A DNA stretch of 64,000 nucleotides from Paenibacillus lacisoli (GTDB lineage: Bacteria > Bacillota > Bacilli > Paenibacillales > Paenibacillaceae). The position numbers and the translations under genes were made by a program. Under the pieces are notes generated by a model, which was not told the DNA's origin, did no database searches, and was given only the letters and a program-made list of their open reading frames with translations. Numbering within the stretch: position 1 is the first letter of the stretch; the number at the start of each line of letters is the position of its first letter. Positions 17,931 to 26,326 of this stretch are shown here, piece after piece. Where the stretch lies: assembly GCF_030580655.1 (NCBI RefSeq), contig NZ_JAUQTB010000003.1:489473-553472 (forward strand). The letters run 5' to 3'.

Positions 17931-19613
17931 ATGGGGTTGAGAGAGGCTATGGCGATCGTCAAGAAAAGACTCGGGGATTTGCTGGTGGAGAGCGGAGTCA
18001 TTACTGAACAGCAGCTTCAGGAAGCGCTGAGTGAACAGCGGACCAGCAAGCGCAGGCTGGGCGACCTGATGATCGCGCAGGGCTACATCACCGAGCAGCA
18101 GCTGATTGAAGTGCTGGAGGTTCAGCTCGGCATCCCCCATGTCAATTTGTTCAAATATCAGATCGATCCTGCTCTGACAGCAATTATTCCGGAAAGTTTG
18201 GCCAAGCGTTATCAGGTGCTGCCTTTCATGAAAGAAGGCTCCAGGCTGATGGTTGCGATGGCTGATCCTCTGGATTATTTCGCCATTGAAGATCTGCGCA
18301 TGACGACAGGGTTCCGGATTGAGCCTGCCATTACGTCCCGGGATGAGCTGCAGCGTGCGATCGCCCGTCATTACGGGCTGCGCGATTCCATGAATCAGAT
18401 GATGGGTGAACTGCCGAGCCAGGAAGAGATTGAAGAGACGGAGATCACCGACGAGGACTCCCCGATTGTAAAGCTGGTCAACCAGATGATTCAGCAGGCT
18501 GTGCTGCTTAAGGCATCAGATATCCATATGGACCCTGGTGAAAATAATCTGGCCATCCGCTACCGGATTGACGGACAGCTGCGTACCGAGCGGATGATTC
18601 CAAAGCAAATGCAGGGTTTTGTGACAGCCCGCCTAAAAATTATGGCCCGTCTGAATATCGCGGAACGCCGGCTGCCGCAGGACGGCCGGATTAAAATGCA
18701 GGTCGATTACCGCATGGTCGATATCCGTGTATCCTCGCTTCCGACCATTCACGGAGAGAAGATTGTGCTTCGTCTGCTGGATCTGAGCACAGGGGTCAAA
18801 GCGATTGACCAGCTGGGCTTTAATGACCGGAACACCGCAGCTTTTACCGAAATGATCGAACGGCCTTACGGCATTCTGCTGATCACCGGGCCTACAGGCA
18901 GCGGCAAGACGACAACTCTGTATTCCGCGCTGAACGAACTAAACCAGGAGAACACGAATATCATTACGGTCGAGGATCCTGTCGAGTACCAGATTGAAGG
19001 TATCAACCAGGTGCACGTCAATGCTTCGATCGGATTGACCTTCGCGGCAGGACTGCGTTCCATCCTCCGTCAGGATCCGAACGTGGTCATGGTGGGAGAG
19101 ATCCGCGATACCGAAACCGCCGAAATCGCTGTCCGTGCCTCGCTGACTGGTCACCTGGTGCTGTCTACTGTACATACCAACGACGCTGTCAGCACCATTA
19201 CACGTCTGCGGGATATGGGAATCGAGCCTTATCTGATCGCTTCGTCGCTGATCGGAGTTGTTGCACAGCGGCTGGTAAGACGAATCTGTCCGGAGTGCAA
19301 GACCGAATACGTGCCTTCGGCACAGGAAGAGATTTTGCTGCACAGCCATGGACAGCATGCGGACAAGCTGTACCGCGGCCAAGGCTGCGGCAACTGCAAT
19401 CATACTGGATACCGCGGCCGGATGGCGATCCATGAAGTGCTGTTGGTGGATGATGAGTTGCGGAGCCTGATCACGGCATCGGCATCTGTCCAGGAGCTGC
19501 AGCAGTCAGCCGGTCGTCAGGGGATGATTCAGCTGTTGGATGATGGCCTGGATAAGGCCGTGCGGGGCATCACTACATTGCAGGAAGTTATGCGTGAGAC
19601 GGTGGCCCATTAG
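17931..19613 (+). CDS. pilB: type IV pilus extension ATPase PilB
   Basis: PilB is the cytoplasmic hexameric ATPase that drives pilus polymerisation. The 560-residue protein has an N-terminal MshEN-type domain (RLGDLLVESGVITEQQLQEAL, repeated as RLGDLMIAQGYITEQQL), which in some relatives binds cyclic di-GMP. It continues with Walker A (GPTGSGKTTT, about residue 320), Asp and His boxes, Walker B (VVMVGEIRDTETAE) and the tetracysteine zinc motif (CPEC...GCGNC) typical of extension ATPases. ATG 17931 follows GAGGAA; an internal ATG at 17949 is a possible alternative. First gene of the pilB-T-C-pilin block. Confidence 0.95.
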   Translation: MGLREAMAIVKKRLGDLLVESGVITEQQLQEALSEQRTSKRRLGDLMIAQGYITEQQLIEVLEVQLGIPHVNLFKYQIDPALTAIIPESLAKRYQVLPFMKEGSRLMVAMADPLDYFAIEDLRMTTGFRIEPAITSRDELQRAIARHYGLRDSMNQMMGELPSQEEIEETEITDEDSPIVKLVNQMIQQAVLLKASDIHMDPGENNLAIRYRIDGQLRTERMIPKQMQGFVTARLKIMARLNIAERRLPQDGRIKMQVDYRMVDIRVSSLPTIHGEKIVLRLLDLSTGVKAIDQLGFNDRNTAAFTEMIERPYGILLITGPTGSGKTTTLYSALNELNQENTNIITVEDPVEYQIEGINQVHVNASIGLTFAAGLRSILRQDPNVVMVGEIRDTETAEIAVRASLTGHLVLSTVHTNDAVSTITRLRDMGIEPYLIASSLIGVVAQRLVRRICPECKTEYVPSAQEEILLHSHGQHADKLYRGQGCGNCNHTGYRGRMAIHEVLLVDDELRSLITASASVQELQQSAGRQGMIQLLDDGLDKAVRGITTLQEVMRETVAH

Positions 19614-19662
19614 AATGGGGCTGCCTGGCTATACAATTTCGAGGAGAGAAGGGGAGAATGCC

Positions 19663-20712
19663 ATGCTGCAGAGTACATCCGTCATCGAACAGCTTCTGCG
19701 CAGTACATGGGAAGCAGGAGCTTCCGATCTCCATATCTCGGCAGGCGTTCCTCCGATGCTGCGCGTCGACGGGGCACTACGCCCGCTGGACAGCAGCATT
19801 CTGCGTCCCGAGGATACCGATCACATGGCAGAGGGGCTGCTCGGACCGGTGCGAACAGTCAAATTCCGGGAAGCCGGGGAACTGGATTTCTCACACAGTC
19901 TGCCGGGAGCCTGCCGCTTCCGGGTCAATGTGTACCGGGAACGGGGAGAGACCGGCATTGCGGCCCGTGTCATTCCCTCAGATATTCCTTCGCTTGAGCA
20001 GCTGGGCATGCCGCGTGTGCTAACCCGGCTGGCCCAGCGTCCACACGGTCTGATTCTGGTAACCGGACCGACCGGAAGCGGTAAGTCTTCGACACTCGCT
20101 GCCGTGATTGACTACATCAACCGCAACCATAACAAGCATATTGTGACGCTGGAGGATCCGATTGAATTTGTACACAGCCACCGCTCATCCCTGATTCATC
20201 AGCGCGAGATTGGCAGTGACACGGCCAGCTTCGCGGATGGGCTGCGGGCTGCGCTGCGGCAGGATCCTGATGTCATCCTCGTCGGGGAGATGAGAGATCT
20301 GGAGACTATCTCGGCTGCAGTTACAGCAGCGGAGACTGGCCATCTGGTACTCGCAACCCTGCATACAACGAATGCACCGCAGTCGGTGGACCGTATTATT
20401 GATGCATTCCCTGCCCACCAGCAGGAGCAGATCCGGACCCAGCTGGCAGCAGTTCTGGTGGCTGTCGTATCCCAGCGGCTGTTCCCGCGGAGTCATGGCT
20501 CCGGCCGGGTCTGCACCGCTGAGGTGCTGGTTAACAACCCGGCGGTTGCGAACCTGATTCGTTCCGGTAAAAATCATCAGATCCTCAACGTCATGCAGAC
20601 CGGCCGTGCGCTCGGGATGCAAACGATGGAGATGGCGATCCGGGAACAGCTGCAGCAGGGAACAATTGATGCGGCTGCAGCCAGGCTGTATCTGCCGGAG
20701 GCGGGAAGCTGA
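19663..20712 (+). CDS. pilT: type IV pilus retraction ATPase PilT
   Basis: PilT depolymerises the pilus and powers retraction. The 349-residue protein shows Walker A (GPTGSGKSST, about residue 134), Asp box, Walker B (DVILVGEMRDLETI), the HLVLATLHT His box and the C-terminal AIREQL motif (VCTAEVLVNN ... MEMAIREQL) that is needed for retraction in characterised PilT. It lacks the tetracysteine motif of PilB. ATG 19663 follows a GGGGAG site; the upstream in-frame extension overlaps pilB and is not used. It overlaps pilC by 1 bp. Its presence means these pili should be retractile, permitting twitching or DNA uptake. Confidence 0.95.
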   Translation: MLQSTSVIEQLLRSTWEAGASDLHISAGVPPMLRVDGALRPLDSSILRPEDTDHMAEGLLGPVRTVKFREAGELDFSHSLPGACRFRVNVYRERGETGIAARVIPSDIPSLEQLGMPRVLTRLAQRPHGLILVTGPTGSGKSSTLAAVIDYINRNHNKHIVTLEDPIEFVHSHRSSLIHQREIGSDTASFADGLRAALRQDPDVILVGEMRDLETISAAVTAAETGHLVLATLHTTNAPQSVDRIIDAFPAHQQEQIRTQLAAVLVAVVSQRLFPRSHGSGRVCTAEVLVNNPAVANLIRSGKNHQILNVMQTGRALGMQTMEMAIREQLQQGTIDAAAARLYLPEAGS

Positions 20713-21917
20713 TGCAGCAGTTTGAATACAACGTCCGCAACAGCAGCGGCAAGGTTCTGAAAGGCAAGCTTACCGCGAGCGACAAAGCGGCCGCCATGGA
20801 GGAGCTGCGCAAGCGGGGCATGATTGTCTATGCGCTTAAGGAGCGGCACAATACGGTGCTGTCGACGGAGATTTATTTTGGCAAACCGGTAAAGACCATT
20901 CAATTCATCATCTACTGCCGCCAGTTCGCGACTCTGATCCGGGCAGGCGTCACGATTGTGGAAGCCACCGCTATTCTGGCAGAGCAAACGGAGAGCAAGG
21001 CGCTGCGTAAAGCGCTGCTGGAGGTCAACTCCAGTCTGCTCAAAGGAATCCCGTTCTCCCAGGCCGTACAGTCGCATAAACGGATTTTTCCGCCGATGTT
21101 CGTCAGTATGGTGCGGGCGGGTGAGGAATCCGGCAACCTGGAAGGGACGCTGGACCGTCTCGCGGTCTTCTTCGAGAAGGAGCATTCCACCCGGGAAAAG
21201 GTCAAGTCCGCCTTAATGTACCCGATCACGGTGGGACTGCTGGCAATCGCATCGGTAGTGTACCTGCTGTGGGCCATCGTGCCGCAGTTTGTGCAAATGT
21301 TCGAGTCGATGAACGCACAGCTGCCAGCCGTAACTGTACTCGTGCTGGCGCTCAGCAAAAGCATTCAGCATCAGTGGTACATCTGGGCGGCGGTTGTGAT
21401 CGGATTGATTGCAGCGTATCAGATATCGAAAAGAACCGAACGCGGGGCGTATCTGCTCGATTATGCCAAACTCAAAATCCCCGTGTTCGGCAAGCTGAAC
21501 CAGAAGGGCGCCATCGCGCAGTTCACGCGGACATTCTCCTCGCTCTATGCCAGCTCCGTTCCAGTGCTGCATGCTTTGAGCATTGTGGAGGATGTGACCG
21601 GGAACCGGGTAATCGGGGGGTATATCCGCAAAGCCGGGGAATCCCTCCGTCAGGGTAAGCCGCTCTCCGAGCCGCTGAAGACCGCCTGGGTGTTCCCTCC
21701 GCTGGTATCGCAGATGATCGCGATCGGGGAGGAGACCGGAGCGCTGGATCAGATGCTGGGCAAGGTGGCTGACTTTTATGAGATGGACGTGGAGAATACG
21801 GTGGACCGGCTGAAGTCGCTCATCGAGCCTCTGCTGATTGTTTTCCTGGCCGGCGTGGTTGGCGTCATTGTGGCAGCGATCATGCTGCCGATGTTCAGTA
21901 TTTACAGCCAGATGTAA
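20712..21917 (+). CDS. pilC: type IV pilus inner-membrane platform protein PilC
   Basis: PilC is the polytopic platform that connects the ATPases to the pilin. The 401-residue product holds two T2SSF domains (about residues 65-190 and 270-390), each ending in hydrophobic helices (VGLLAIASVVYLLWAIVPQFV; LLIVFLAGVVGVIVAAIMLPMF). The conserved AGEESG and IGEETGALD helices of the family are present. The start codon overlaps the pilT stop (ATGA), indicating translational coupling. Confidence 0.95.
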   Translation: MQQFEYNVRNSSGKVLKGKLTASDKAAAMEELRKRGMIVYALKERHNTVLSTEIYFGKPVKTIQFIIYCRQFATLIRAGVTIVEATAILAEQTESKALRKALLEVNSSLLKGIPFSQAVQSHKRIFPPMFVSMVRAGEESGNLEGTLDRLAVFFEKEHSTREKVKSALMYPITVGLLAIASVVYLLWAIVPQFVQMFESMNAQLPAVTVLVLALSKSIQHQWYIWAAVVIGLIAAYQISKRTERGAYLLDYAKLKIPVFGKLNQKGAIAQFTRTFSSLYASSVPVLHALSIVEDVTGNRVIGGYIRKAGESLRQGKPLSEPLKTAWVFPPLVSQMIAIGEETGALDQMLGKVADFYEMDVENTVDRLKSLIEPLLIVFLAGVVGVIVAAIMLPMFSIYSQM

Positions 21918-21998
21918 TGGACGGATCGTGCTCCGATGACTGAAGTGCACCCTTGCAGTCATCGCAATAATAAAAATATGCTATTGGGAGGAATACAC

Positions 21999-22448
21999 AT
22001 GTTGGCAAAAGTTTTGAAACGTGTCAAGAAAGAGGAGAAGGGCTTCACGCTGATCGAGCTCCTGGCGGTTATCGTTATTATCGGTATTATCGCAGTTATC
22101 GCCATTCCGATGATCAGTAATCTGTTGAATAAATCTCGGGATAACGCAGATGTGGCAACAGCCCGTCAGGTTTATGATGCAGCTCGTATGTATATTACAA
22201 GCGAGAAGAATGGTGATTTTAAGAGTGTTAACTCTGTAACTATCGCAAGCGCTACAGGAGATTCGCTGGTATCTAAAGGGTACTTGGAGTCAGAACTTTA
22301 CCTGCCAAGTAATAAAAAGAAAATCACCGGTGGGACAGTTACTTTTGATAAAGGAAATTTGTCTAAAGTAACAATAAATTATGAAGACAGTGGGACAAAG
22401 ACAGAGGAATTTGAAGCTGAAGAGGTTCTTAAATCAGAAAAGAAATGA
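21999..22448 (+). CDS. pilA: major type IV prepilin
   Basis: A 149-residue prepilin with a short basic leader (15 residues, ending in KG), the cleavage motif GFTLIE with Glu at +5 and the classical hydrophobic helix LLAVIVIIGIIAVIAIPMI. It lies between pilC and pilD with an excellent GGGAGG site, as a major pilin would. The globular part is short and lacks a C-terminal cysteine pair, unlike Gram-negative PilA. From about 22180 onward the gene is much richer in A and T (many AAA, AAT, GTA codons) than its neighbours, which may reflect diversification or transfer of the exposed domain. The start is ATG 21999; the frame is open from 21936. Confidence 0.9.
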   Translation: MLAKVLKRVKKEEKGFTLIELLAVIVIIGIIAVIAIPMISNLLNKSRDNADVATARQVYDAARMYITSEKNGDFKSVNSVTIASATGDSLVSKGYLESELYLPSNKKKITGGTVTFDKGNLSKVTINYEDSGTKTEEFEAEEVLKSEKK

Positions 22449-22479
22449 TTTAAGAGCAATTACACCAAACAAACTTGAT

Positions 22480-22626
22480 AGCTGAGTAACGGAGTGAGCG
22501 GAAATATTTTGAAGAAGCGCAGCGTTCGCCTTTGCCACCGGATTATAACCGCAGACTTCGTTCAATAAAATCTGGGGGCAACAGCGATCGTAAGAATATT
22601 CCGCACACGCAGTGGGCATCTCAGCT
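22480..22626. repeat. 147-bp imperfect palindrome inside the pilus operon (REP/MITE-like)
   Basis: Three nested pairs of arms are visible: AGCTGAG/CTCAGCT at the ends (22480-22486, 22620-22626), GCGGAAATATT/AATATTCCGC (22498-22508, 22595-22604), and TTGCCACCGGATT/AATCTGGGGGCAA (22532-22544, 22569-22581; 11 of 13 paired). The whole could fold into one long hairpin. There is no coding capacity. The design resembles a dispersed non-autonomous repeat; no second copy is in this window. It separates the pilin gene from pilD. Confidence 0.7.
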
Positions 22627-22642
22627 ATACAGCAACCCCACC

Positions 22643-22677
22643 AGGAACCGGCTTAACCCCGGTTCCTTTCAAATTTT
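22643..22677 (+). terminator. hairpin between pilin gene and pilD
   Basis: AGGAACCGG (22643-22651) pairs perfectly with CCGGTTCCT (22659-22667) around a 7-nt loop and is followed by TTCAAATTTT. It could be a terminator or a partial terminator that lets the pilin be made in excess over the assembly proteins. Confidence 0.65.
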
Positions 22678-22697
22678 ATCCAGGAAAGTGAACGCTT

Positions 22698-23453
22698 ATG
22701 CACATCATCCTTGCCGTCTACACGGCGCTGCTGGGCCTGCTGCTCGGCTCCTTTTACAACGTGGTCGGCCTGCGTGTCCCGGCGGGAGAGTCGATCATTC
22801 ATCCACCGTCGAGCTGTCCATCGTGCTGCACCAGGCTGCGTTCCCGGGATCTCGTGCCGGTGTTCAGCTACCTGTTCTCCCGCGGCAAATGCCGCCACTG
22901 CGGCGCAGGGGTGTCTGTGCTGTATCCGCTTGGAGAACTAGCCACCAGCCTGCTCTTCCTATGGATGGTTCTGGAGCTGGGCTTCACCTGGACTGCACTG
23001 AACGGGCTGCTGCTGGTCAGTCTGTCCATCATCATTACCATCTCGGACCTGAAGTACATGCTGATCCCCAACAAGGTGCTGCTGTTCTTTCTGCCGCTCC
23101 TGGCTGTTGTAACGCTGCTCGCAGAGCCGGAGCAGTGGCTGAGCCACCTGCTGGGTCTGCTGCTTGGAGGCGCACTCATCGGCCTGGTTGTAGTTCTAAG
23201 CCGCGGACGAATGGGCATGGGTGATCTGAAGCTGCTTGCGCTGCTCGGCTGGGTGCTGGGTGCGCCGCAGACACTGCTCGCTTTTATGCTGGCCTGTGCG
23301 CTCGGAAGCCTCGTTGGTGGTGTGCTGCTCGGACTTAAGATTATCACCCGGAGTCAGCCTGTACCGTTCGGCCCGTGGCTGGCGGCGGGAGCGTTAGTCT
23401 CGTATGTTTATGGATCACAAATTATCAGCGGGTATCTCTCGCTCTTAGGTTAG
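22698..23453 (+). CDS. pilD: prepilin peptidase / N-methyltransferase
   Basis: PilD cleaves prepilin leaders and methylates the new N terminus. The 251-residue membrane protein has the N-terminal zinc-binding CPSC...CRHCG pairs of the bifunctional form and the two catalytic aspartates of the type IV leader peptidase family (in TISDLKYMLIPN and GMGDLKLLAL). About seven hydrophobic helices follow the N-terminal domain. It is downstream of a hairpin and just upstream of pilM-N (13 bp). The prepilins at 10924, 11465 and 21999 are its probable substrates. Confidence 0.95.
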   Translation: MHIILAVYTALLGLLLGSFYNVVGLRVPAGESIIHPPSSCPSCCTRLRSRDLVPVFSYLFSRGKCRHCGAGVSVLYPLGELATSLLFLWMVLELGFTWTALNGLLLVSLSIIITISDLKYMLIPNKVLLFFLPLLAVVTLLAEPEQWLSHLLGLLLGGALIGLVVVLSRGRMGMGDLKLLALLGWVLGAPQTLLAFMLACALGSLVGGVLLGLKIITRSQPVPFGPWLAAGALVSYVYGSQIISGYLSLLG

Positions 23454-23466
23454 GAGTGCGGCAAGC

Positions 23467-25101
23467 ATGCTTGGAATACAACATTCTCGGATCGGTCTGA
23501 CCATTGAGCAGACAGGCATCCGCTACGTCAAGCTGAAGAACAACAGAGCGGGTGAAGTCGAATTCTGCAGCCATCTCCCGCTGAAATCCGGCATGATCCA
23601 GGAGAACGGCATCGCTGATCCGGAAGCGTTGAGTGAAGCGCTGCAGGAGTGGGTAGAGCGGGAAGGGATCCGAAAAGGGAATATCTCGCTCTCTATTCCG
23701 CCGTCCCAGATGATTATCCGCCGCCTTACGATTCCTGCAGTGAACCGCAAGCAGGTGCGCCAGCTCGCCAAGCTGGAGATTGAGAACGCGCTGCATCTGC
23801 CGTTTGAAGAGCCGGTCTATGATTATGTGGAGATCGGCAGCGATGGGGAGAATACAGAACTGCTTGTTTACGCCGCGCCGCGGGCCATCATTGTAGAATA
23901 CATACTCCTGCTCGATGCAGCAGGACTGAAGGTCAAGCATGTCGAGGTGTCCGCAGCTGCCTTGGCCCGCTCCGTTCAGATGCTGAATGCTTCGGATCTT
24001 CAGGAGACGATGCTGATCCATCTGGACGGTGCGATGCTGGATATCTATATGTTCCGTGACGGCCAGCCGGTCTTTATGCGGACGATTAACATGTCCGACT
24101 TTGACTCCAGCGTCGATTATGCCGCGGCAGCTGCAGAATGGGGGATGAATACATCTGCAGCTGCACCGGAAAAGGAAGAGAAGCTCCGGCATGAGCAGCT
24201 CTTCGAAATGATGGCAGAAATTCAGCGCATGATGAACTTCTATCAGTACAGCCTGCACGATGGCTCGACCCGAATCCGCGAGCTGCTGCTAACCGGCAGC
24301 CCGGCTGCACGGCGGCAGCTGCAGGAAGAGCTGAGAACGGCGATGGCAGAGGTGACGATACAGTCCATTGACTTCAATCAGGCGGCTGCCGTAGGCGCGG
24401 CAGGCATGCAGATGAATGACTATCGGGTCGCCTGGGGTGTGGCGATGCGCCATCAGACAGGAGCGGCCGTTGACCTTTACCCGCGTGAAGACCGGGAAGC
24501 CAAGCTGTTCCCGACCGTAAGTGCTGCTGCGCTCGGTATATGGCTAGTTCTGCTGGTGGCTATGCTGATGCTCTATATGAGCAGCAGGGATGAAGGCAGG
24601 ATCAAGGCCAACCAGCTGGTCCAGCTGCGCAATGACAGTGAGCTGCTGCAGATGCAGCTCGCTGAACGCAGCAGCGCGGAAGGGGCTGTGAACCGGCAGG
24701 CACTGCTTAAGCTGCTGCAGCTCTACCGTGGAGATACCGTAGCGGTGCTCGATCAGATCATGAAGGCCCTGCCTCAGGGCGGAGTGGTGCGTTCGGTTTC
24801 CTATCTGCATCGTAACGAACTGTCGTTGACGGTCGATTTTGCCGCCATGAACGATTCCGCCGCTTATCTCGACAAGCTGCGCCGAATGTCATTTGTGACA
24901 GGGGCCGAGATTCAGAAGCTGACGCATAATGCGGGTGCCCAAGTGCAGGCTGAACCGTCGGGTGCTTATACTGCTGTATACCGTGCCAACCTGGGTGCTG
25001 CCGGCAGGACATCTTCAGATACAGATTCCGGTGCAGTCCCGGCTGAGTCATCGGCTGAGGATTCAACGACATGGGGCACATCCGTAGAAGGAGGGCAATA
25101 A
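23467..25101 (+). CDS. PilM-PilN fusion protein of the pilus assembly complex
   Basis: Residues 1 to about 330 are an actin-like PilM domain (IRYVKLKNN, SIPPSQMIIRRLTIP, ELLVYAAPRAIIVEYI, LIHLDGAMLDIYMFRDGQPVF, LTGSPAARR). At about residue 334 follows VDLYPREDRE, equivalent to the N-terminal NLLP peptide of PilN that docks into PilM, then a transmembrane helix (about 353-372), a coiled coil and the PilN periplasmic-type fold. In most genomes PilM (~350 aa) and PilN (~190 aa) are separate genes, so this 544-residue protein is a natural fusion. It begins 13 bp after pilD and ends 2 bp before pilO. Confidence 0.82.
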   Translation: MLGIQHSRIGLTIEQTGIRYVKLKNNRAGEVEFCSHLPLKSGMIQENGIADPEALSEALQEWVEREGIRKGNISLSIPPSQMIIRRLTIPAVNRKQVRQLAKLEIENALHLPFEEPVYDYVEIGSDGENTELLVYAAPRAIIVEYILLLDAAGLKVKHVEVSAAALARSVQMLNASDLQETMLIHLDGAMLDIYMFRDGQPVFMRTINMSDFDSSVDYAAAAAEWGMNTSAAAPEKEEKLRHEQLFEMMAEIQRMMNFYQYSLHDGSTRIRELLLTGSPAARRQLQEELRTAMAEVTIQSIDFNQAAAVGAAGMQMNDYRVAWGVAMRHQTGAAVDLYPREDREAKLFPTVSAAALGIWLVLLVAMLMLYMSSRDEGRIKANQLVQLRNDSELLQMQLAERSSAEGAVNRQALLKLLQLYRGDTVAVLDQIMKALPQGGVVRSVSYLHRNELSLTVDFAAMNDSAAYLDKLRRMSFVTGAEIQKLTHNAGAQVQAEPSGAYTAVYRANLGAAGRTSSDTDSGAVPAESSAEDSTTWGTSVEGGQ

Positions 25102-25103
25102 GG

Positions 25104-25718
25104 ATGGACAAAATACTGAAGCAGCGTCAGGTCGTCTTTCTCGGAATGGCTATCCTGTTTCTCATTCTGCTGGTGCTCTATATGTTTTTGTTAAAGCCAA
25201 CCTTGGATGCAGTTGCCGAGCAGGAGGTGGAGATCGGCAGTCTGGAACAGCAGAACGAGACGCTCCGCGCCAAGATCGCCGAATTCAGTACCGAGGACGC
25301 CGGAACAGGAGGCAGCGAGGCTGCCAAGCGGGCGATTCCGGAAGGGGATGACAGCAAGCAGCTGATCGTCGACCTGAACCAGATCGGGCAGCGCAGCAGC
25401 GCAGATCTGCGGGATATCCAGTTCACTACGGTCTCCAGCAAGGAGGATACGTCGGGAACCGCCCAGAGCGAGACGAACAGCCAGCTTCCGGACGGAACGG
25501 GTCTGATTCATATGACAGGAGTTCTGCAGGGTGATTACAAGCAGATCCACGAATGGATGAATCAGCTGCAGAAGATGCCGCGATTTGTCAGCATTGAGGC
25601 ATTCAGCTTTCAGCAGCCTTATGTGCAGTCTGCATCCGGCAGCATCCTGACGGCGAACGTTTCGTTCACCGCATATTATGAGGGAGCTGCGGGCAGCCCG
25701 GACCGTTCAACTCCATAA
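25104..25718 (+). CDS. pilO: PilO-like pilus assembly protein
   Basis: A 204-residue bitopic membrane protein: short cytoplasmic N terminus, one helix (about residues 14-33), a coiled coil (AEQEVEIGSLEQQNETLRAKIAEF) and an extracellular ferredoxin-like domain, the same design as PilO. It would pair with the PilN half of the preceding fusion to align the platform. Sequence conservation of PilO is low, so the name rests on topology and position. ATG 25104 follows AAGGAGGG; it is the last gene of the pilus block before a strong terminator. Confidence 0.8.
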   Translation: MDKILKQRQVVFLGMAILFLILLVLYMFLLKPTLDAVAEQEVEIGSLEQQNETLRAKIAEFSTEDAGTGGSEAAKRAIPEGDDSKQLIVDLNQIGQRSSADLRDIQFTTVSSKEDTSGTAQSETNSQLPDGTGLIHMTGVLQGDYKQIHEWMNQLQKMPRFVSIEAFSFQQPYVQSASGSILTANVSFTAYYEGAAGSPDRSTP

Positions 25719-25721
25719 TCG

Positions 25722-25760
25722 AAAAGGCCGTCCCAGCTGCATAGCTGCGGACGGCCTTTT
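25722..25760. terminator. bidirectional terminator after pilO
   Basis: AAAAGGCCGTCC (25722-25733) pairs with GGACGGCCTTTT (25749-25760), with an inner CAGCT/AGCTG stem. It serves pilO (+) and the chromate transporter genes (-). Confidence 0.92.
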
Positions 25761-25783
25761 GGCATATAAGGTATCTCTTCAGA

Positions 25784-26326
25784 TCAGGCGATAAATTGGG
25801 ACAAAACGACGCCGCCATAAATAAAGGCGACCACCACGACAAGGGCCGGATGGATTTTGCGGATCTGCATCGCCCAGAAGGCAACGAGCGCAATCCCCAG
25901 CGACTGCCAGATACCGATCGAGGCAATGGACGTCTCGCCCATCTGCCAGGTCAGCACCACCATCATAATAGCGATGACCGGCTGAACGAGCAAAGTCATG
26001 CCTTTGACCACAGGCGATTGACGGAACTTATTCAATAGGCGCAGCAGCAGAATCAGCGCGATTGCGGACGGAACAACGGTAGCAGCCAGAGCGACGGCCA
26101 GTCCGAACCAGCCGGAGACGTCGTAACCGACATAAGCTGCGATCTTGGTCGCGATGGGACCCGGCAGTGCGTTGCCTAATGCCAGCATGTTCGAGAATTC
26201 CTTGTCACCGAGCCAGTGATAATGCGGAACGACCTCGCGATAGACCAGCGGTATGGATGCAGGCCCGCCGCCGTAGCCGAGCACATTTGCAATGAAAAAG
26301 CCGATAATGAGGTTAATCCAATCCAT
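25784..26326 (-). CDS. chromate transporter, CHR-domain subunit
   Basis: The 180-residue protein is a single CHR domain: GYGGGPASIPLVYREVV near the N terminus, the conserved GNALPGPIATKIAAYVGY motif and four to six hydrophobic helices. Short-chain CHR proteins such as B. subtilis YwrA/YwrB work as pairs to export chromate, and the partner is encoded immediately upstream on the same strand with a 1-bp overlap (TAATG). Substrate in this organism is inferred. Transcribed leftwards and convergent with pilO. Confidence 0.85.
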   Translation of the reverse strand: MDWINLIIGFFIANVLGYGGGPASIPLVYREVVPHYHWLGDKEFSNMLALGNALPGPIATKIAAYVGYDVSGWFGLAVALAATVVPSAIALILLLRLLNKFRQSPVVKGMTLLVQPVIAIMMVVLTWQMGETSIASIGIWQSLGIALVAFWAMQIRKIHPALVVVVAFIYGGVVLSQFIA

